Shown: positions 63,251-64,000 of the stretch, in pieces
Layout: every line of letters begins with the position of its first letter
Numbering within the stretch: position 1 is the stretch's first letter
Assembly (NCBI GenBank): GCA_026225945.1
Contig: JAMJFZ010002500.1
Span: forward strand, 1,302,001 to 1,366,000
Origin: Cricetomys ansorgei
Lineage: Eukaryota; Chordata; Mammalia; Rodentia; Nesomyidae
Direction: 5' to 3'
Length of the DNA: 64,000 nucleotides
The notes under the pieces: generated by a model
What the model saw: only the letters and a program-made list of their open reading frames with translations
Told to the model about the DNA's origin: nothing
Database searches by the model: none
Program-made: the position numbers and the translations under genes

Positions 63251-63589
63251 GAAATAGGTTCCGTGAAGGATCAGCTATTTCATTCTTTCTCTTTCAATCT
63301 CCCTTGTCAGGGGGCCTGACATTTCTATCCTCTGGGCTTATTTCTCTACGTCGCTGATGCTTCTTTGAAGCTGCCAGGGCAGCCCCAAACTAGCAGCTCA
63401 GCCCTCAGCAAGCTACGCACCAGGAAGCCGAACAGCTGGGAGCTCGCCAATACAGACAGGTATTACCAGTCCAGCGAGAGGAAATGGGTGGGGGTGGGGA
63501 TAAAGATAGGAGAGGAGATCAGATGGGCCCAGAACTTGGGAGGATCCCCGGGGAGGGGGCGGGGAGTCGTGCTCTCCTCCAGGTGCTCC

Positions 63590-64000
63590 TGCCCCTGGCT
63601 CCGATTTCAACCATCGACGCCTCCTTTGTGGGACGCTCGTTCGCAGGAGGGAGAAGGCCACAGGTAGGTTATAAAGGAAGGAGGCCACGCGAGCAGCCTG
63701 CAAAGTGGGTGGGCTCCGGCGGCCGTGGGTGCGCCGGTCTGATCCAGGAGCCCACCTGACTCGAGGCGGGAAGCGGCGGTCAGCCTTCCCACGCTTAGTT
63801 GTACAGAGCTCCACGAGAGGGCGACCGGAGCCCACGTGCGACCGCGTCCTTCTCTCTCTAAACTACAACTCCCAGGCGGCTCAGGGGTCCCGCCCGCCTC
63901 GCCCGGCCTCTGCTGGCTCCAATTGGCCGCCGCGGGAGGCGGGATTGGCGGTCTCCAGGGCGACGGGAGGCGCTCGGGGCATCCGAGGCGGGGAGGCGGG
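63590..64000 (+). promoter_or_regulatory. CpG island promoter, inferred for Igsf9
   Basis: GC content and CpG density rise sharply and continue to the window end, unlike the other 63 kb. Visible motifs: ACTACAACTCCCAGG at 63862-63876, a ZNF143/SBS-like site; CCAAT at 63919-63923 overlapping ATTGG at 63922-63926, NF-Y type; GC boxes at 63555-63564 (GGGGGCGGGG) and in the GAGGCGGGGAGGCGGG run at 63985-64000. No TATA box is placed convincingly. In human and mouse Igsf9 starts a few kb downstream of Slamf9 on the same strand, so this island is best read as its promoter; the gene itself is outside the window. The strand is inferred from synteny. Confidence 0.65.

Larger units (their letters stand above)
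59756..63589. other. Intergenic region between Slamf9 and the CpG island
   Basis: No exon-like open frame with family resemblance was seen. Contents are a B1 SINE at about 60293-60465 and a perfect 26-bp tandem duplication at 63199-63250; otherwise unique-looking sequence, which could hold enhancers but shows no recognised motif cluster. Confidence 0.6.

Noticed and set aside
63590..64000. Pigm promoter as an alternative for the CpG island
   Set aside because: In human and mouse Pigm lies on the 5' side of Slamf9, which is to the left here; the right-hand neighbour should be Igsf9.

Overview
The window looks like muroid rodent nuclear DNA (rat, mouse or hamster type; I cannot fix the species). 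Evidence: B1, B2, B3/B4-type SINEs, rodent L1 pieces with a rodent-type 3' UTR, many TG...CA LTR-like rodent repeats, very long simple-sequence arrays, and one spliced mammalian gene whose exons have GT/AG borders. No young rat-type ID SINE was recognised, which argues weakly against rat. There is no bacterial, plasmid or phage content; most long open frames are simple repeats or transposon fossils.

Gene content is concentrated at the right end. Slamf9 (SLAM family member 9) lies on the + strand at 57128-59593: four coding exons, 285 codons, signal peptide, V-like domain, C2 domain, transmembrane helix and a short basic tail without tyrosine. Just upstream, 55728-56640 is a dead retrocopy of the ribosomal protein SA / laminin receptor mRNA. 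At the right edge (about 63590-64000) a CpG-rich block with ZNF143-like, NF-Y-type and Sp1-type motifs looks like a housekeeping-style promoter. From the order known in human and mouse (Pigm - Slamf9 - Igsf9, Slamf9 and Igsf9 in the same direction) it is inferred to be the Igsf9 promoter.

Positions 1-55700 appear to be an intergenic desert without an intact protein gene. Its most interesting gene relic is at 42690-43275: two consecutive decayed immunoglobulin-domain exons of Fc-receptor-like (FCRL) type, both with recognisable phase-1 splice acceptors, suggesting a lost FCRL-related gene near Slamf9. The rest is mobile-element fossils: an internally deleted antisense L1 at about 6955-9450 carrying an LTR-like insertion, other L1 pieces, Tigger and URR1 DNA transposons, ancient LTRs, and an LTR-like family with copies showing target-site duplications.

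Simple repeats are unusually prominent: a 13-copy minisatellite (1267-1790), a 470-bp CT tract, a TG/CG Z-DNA-prone tract, a 520-bp CCAA/CCAG array, four perfect 43-bp copies inside a SINE, a 740-bp CA/CAGA array, a GAT array and a G-rich tract with a 35-G homopolymer. No convincing new biochemical system is present; the best leads are the FCRL fossil, the structured repeats and the unassigned purine-rich block at 9455-9900.
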